NCBI GenBank assembly: GCA_028280065.1
Contig: JANQMN010000004.1
Location: forward strand, 124,001-188,000
From: Hahella sp.
GTDB taxonomy: Bacteria; Pseudomonadota; Gammaproteobacteria; Pseudomonadales; Oleiphilaceae
Direction of reading: 5' to 3'
Length of the DNA: 64,000 nt
Under the pieces are notes generated by a model that saw only the letters and a program-made list of their open reading frames with translations, searched no databases and had not been told where the DNA came from. Shown here in pieces: positions 62,561 to 64,000 of the stretch. A program made the translations under genes and the position numbers. How positions within the stretch are numbered: the first letter of the stretch is position 1; each line of letters opens with the position of its first letter.

Positions 62561-62773
62561 TTAGGATAAAATGTCCAAATAGCGCTTTACTATCTCGGTG
62601 ACCTGCCAACTACGATACCTCGATTCCGTTGGCACGATTGAAGTTTCCCAGTAGTGGATGAAATCCCGCAACCCTTCGCGTTTTCCTCTTTCATATGCCT
62701 TGGAGTCATCAAGCCTTGCCGTCTGATGCTCACATAGGTCACAACCACTGTCTGTTTGACTGTCTTTATGCAT
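62561..62773 (-). CDS. Small Cys-motif protein, unknown function
   Basis: A 70-residue hydrophilic protein; AAGGAAG lies six bases before the ATG. It has a C-x2-C pair (SGCDLCEHQTA), an acidic and basic helical middle (SKAYERGKREGLRDFIHYWE) and the end WQVTEIVKRYLDILS. The single CxxC with a nearby His could bind metal. It is preceded on the same strand, 70 bp away, by a 37-residue membrane peptide gene, so the two may form an operon. No family is recognised. Confidence 0.6.
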   Translation of the reverse strand: MHKDSQTDSGCDLCEHQTARLDDSKAYERGKREGLRDFIHYWETSIVPTESRYRSWQVTEIVKRYLDILS

Positions 62774-62843
62774 TGGAACTTCCTTTCATTTGCTTGGGTG
62801 CTTCGTTTATCTACTAAAAGGGGATTGCAAGAATAAGGATCAG

Positions 62844-62957
62844 TTATCCGGATGTCCCTATGGCGATTAGCAAGGAAGCGATGGTGACGACAAAGGGAAG
62901 TTCTAATATGAAAAGCTCCCAGGAATCGGCCGTTTGGTGTGGTCGGTTCCGTTGCAT
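62844..62957 (-). CDS. 37-residue single-span membrane peptide
   Basis: ATG 62957 is preceded on the minus strand by TAGGAG seven bases upstream, a near-perfect ribosome site. The product starts MQRNRPHQTADSWELFILEL with a basic N-terminus and ends in a hydrophobic span (LFILELPFVVTIASLLIAIG) covering residues ~15-34, so an N-in single-pass orientation is predicted. Size and layout are typical of small membrane regulators. The gene is followed by the 70-residue Cys-motif gene. The 299 bp on its upstream side (62958-63256) hold no other convincing feature. Confidence 0.5.
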   Translation of the reverse strand: MQRNRPHQTADSWELFILELPFVVTIASLLIAIGTSG

Positions 62958-63256
62958 TGGTTTTCTCCTATAAATTAAATAATGGATAGTTACGTTTGCA
63001 AAAGTCGGTTCCAAGCTACCCAAATAAATTAGACGGAAAAACCTAGATAATGACGTGCTCGCCCAAGCGTTGATTTGAAGCTGCGCAACCGCATATTTCT
63101 TCCCGGTTTTACTAAAATTTGCATTTAGTTCACCTGATTGAAACGATTTGCATGCGCGACGGAAGAGTCATTACCGGATAGGAATCGCTTCTAGAGATTT
63201 GGGAAGAAGTGACATCGGAAGCAGGAGGACTTTCCGCTTAACGGTAGGGAGCAAGC

Positions 63257-64000
63257 CTACATCACACGATTTCTTCCGGCTAATTTTGCCGAATAGAGCA
63301 AACTATCCGCTTCTTTAATGGCGTGATCTAAGTCGGTCTCGGTTAGGGCGGTAGCAACGCCAAAGCTCATGGTAGTATCTAGGCTGATTTCGCCATCCAG
63401 AAAAGACGAGGACTCAATTCGTTGTCTAAGGTGCTCAACCAGCTTTTGGCACACTGCATGCTGGGTATTCGGATAAAAAATGATGAATTCCTCTCCGCCG
63501 ATTCTGATAAGAACATCCGTCTGTCGAATACCGCGTCTCAGGGTGGTAGCCACATGCAGAAGGACATTATCGCCGACATCATGGCCGTAAGTGTCGTTAA
63601 CCTTCTTAAAATGATCTATATCCGCAACAACGATAGTTACAGGGAAGTGCTCCAGCGGATTCTTAAGCAGTCGTTCCTTGTACACATTCTCCAAGAATCG
63701 TCTATTAGGTAACTTGGTCAGTTGATCGGTATGCGCCAGTTTCTGCTTTTCAAAATTCTGTTCGGTCAATTCAATGTGACTTTTGACGCGGAACAGTTCG
63801 GCAATAAAGGAAAGCATCATTAATGTGGCAAAACTTGCCAAAAAGCGCGATTTTTCAGCCTGAGTGTAAAGTGCATAACCAAAATCAGCGAGAAAGAGTA
63901 GATAGATCAAGGAGGCAAACAACAACAGGTTTAACAACATACCCCAACGAGGACCTAGCAATACCAGTATGACCGGCGGAAAAGGAAAGGCCCAGAAAAG
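63257..64000 (-). CDS. Membrane-bound diguanylate cyclase, C-terminal part (runs off the right edge)
   Basis: At least 247 residues; the frame stays open to the window edge, so the start is outside. Visible membrane segments are VILVLLGPRWGMLLNLLLFA, SLIYLLFLADFGYALY and SFATLMMLSFIAELF. A short linker leads to the GGDEF domain: HTDQLTKLPNRRFLENVY, VADIDHFKKVNDTYGHDVGD and an intact active-site loop RIGGEEF (GGEEF). SFGVATAL and ADSLLYSAKLAGRNRV complete it. An RxxD inhibitory site is seen upstream of the loop (RQTD). It makes c-di-GMP, possibly opposed by the EAL protein at 44145. Confidence 0.93.
   Translation of the reverse strand, partial: LFWAFPFPPVILVLLGPRWGMLLNLLLFASLIYLLFLADFGYALYTQAEKSRFLASFATLMMLSFIAELFRVKSHIELTEQNFEKQKLAHTDQLTKLPNRRFLENVYKERLLKNPLEHFPVTIVVADIDHFKKVNDTYGHDVGDNVLLHVATTLRRGIRQTDVLIRIGGEEFIIFYPNTQHAVCQKLVEHLRQRIESSSFLDGEISLDTTMSFGVATALTETDLDHAIKEADSLLYSAKLAGRNRVM

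Noticed and set aside
62958-63256. Possible c-di-GMP riboswitch near the GGDEF gene
   Set aside because: No conserved GEMM-I or GEMM-II core was found on either strand, and the region is downstream of the cyclase gene, not upstream.

Overview
The window looks like chromosomal DNA of a marine-type gammaproteobacterium with roughly 50% G+C. The evidence is rlmJ, yfbR, pntAB, a fused TAXI-TRAP permease, an OruR-like AraC regulator, and many stand-alone periplasmic solute-binding-like proteins. No tRNA, rRNA, insertion sequence, prophage or CRISPR array was recognised. Species cannot be named from the sequence alone. Both ends cut through genes: rbsA on the left and a diguanylate cyclase on the right.

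Left part (1-8.7 kb): the start of a ribose operon (rbsD-rbsA) has a promoter covered by a perfect 20-bp palindrome. A tandem solute-binding protein follows. Next is a decayed stretch holding an SRPBCC gene broken by two adjacent stop codons, a transglycosylase fragment and small ORFs. After it come a DJ-1/PfpI protein, a fatty-acid-hydroxylase-type membrane enzyme divergent from an AraC regulator, and a small Cys-motif protein whose stop codon lies inside a terminator.

The most striking locus is 8.7-19.6 kb. Five tightly packed + strand genes encode an exported TPR-CHAT (caspase-like) protein, a TpsB outer-membrane transporter, a TPR-OmpA protein, a 1370-residue TpsA exoprotein and a transmembrane Ser/Thr kinase with a DUF4384-like outer domain. 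The likely logic is secretion of a beta-helical surface protein coupled to a periplasmic CHAT protease and a kinase that senses the envelope. It is followed by an accessory pocket (19.6-21.5 kb) with a vapBC-type toxin-antitoxin pair and gene remnants.

Middle part (21.5-52.1 kb): a four-gene MacB-like ABC exporter; orphan solute-binding proteins; an envelope protein plus lipase pair; pntAB; rlmJ; a two-subunit 2-oxoacid:ferredoxin oxidoreductase; a TauE/SafE carrier; an m5C rRNA methyltransferase; yfbR; a NUDIX hydrolase; a DISM-GGDEF-EAL protein; and a TAXI-TRAP locus with a UspA protein and a D-amino-acid-transaminase-like enzyme. A compact three-stem palindromic element lies at 43279-43351.

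Right part (52.1-64 kb): back-to-back C-terminal remnants of a LysR regulator and an unknown divergent partner; an HNH endonuclease; a subtilisin-like lipoprotein with a pentapeptide-like tail; a cytoplasmic histidine kinase fused to a LacI-type sugar receptor domain; an OmpR/HAMP-kinase two-component system; two GNAT-type proteins; several very small proteins including a 37-residue membrane peptide; and the partial diguanylate cyclase.
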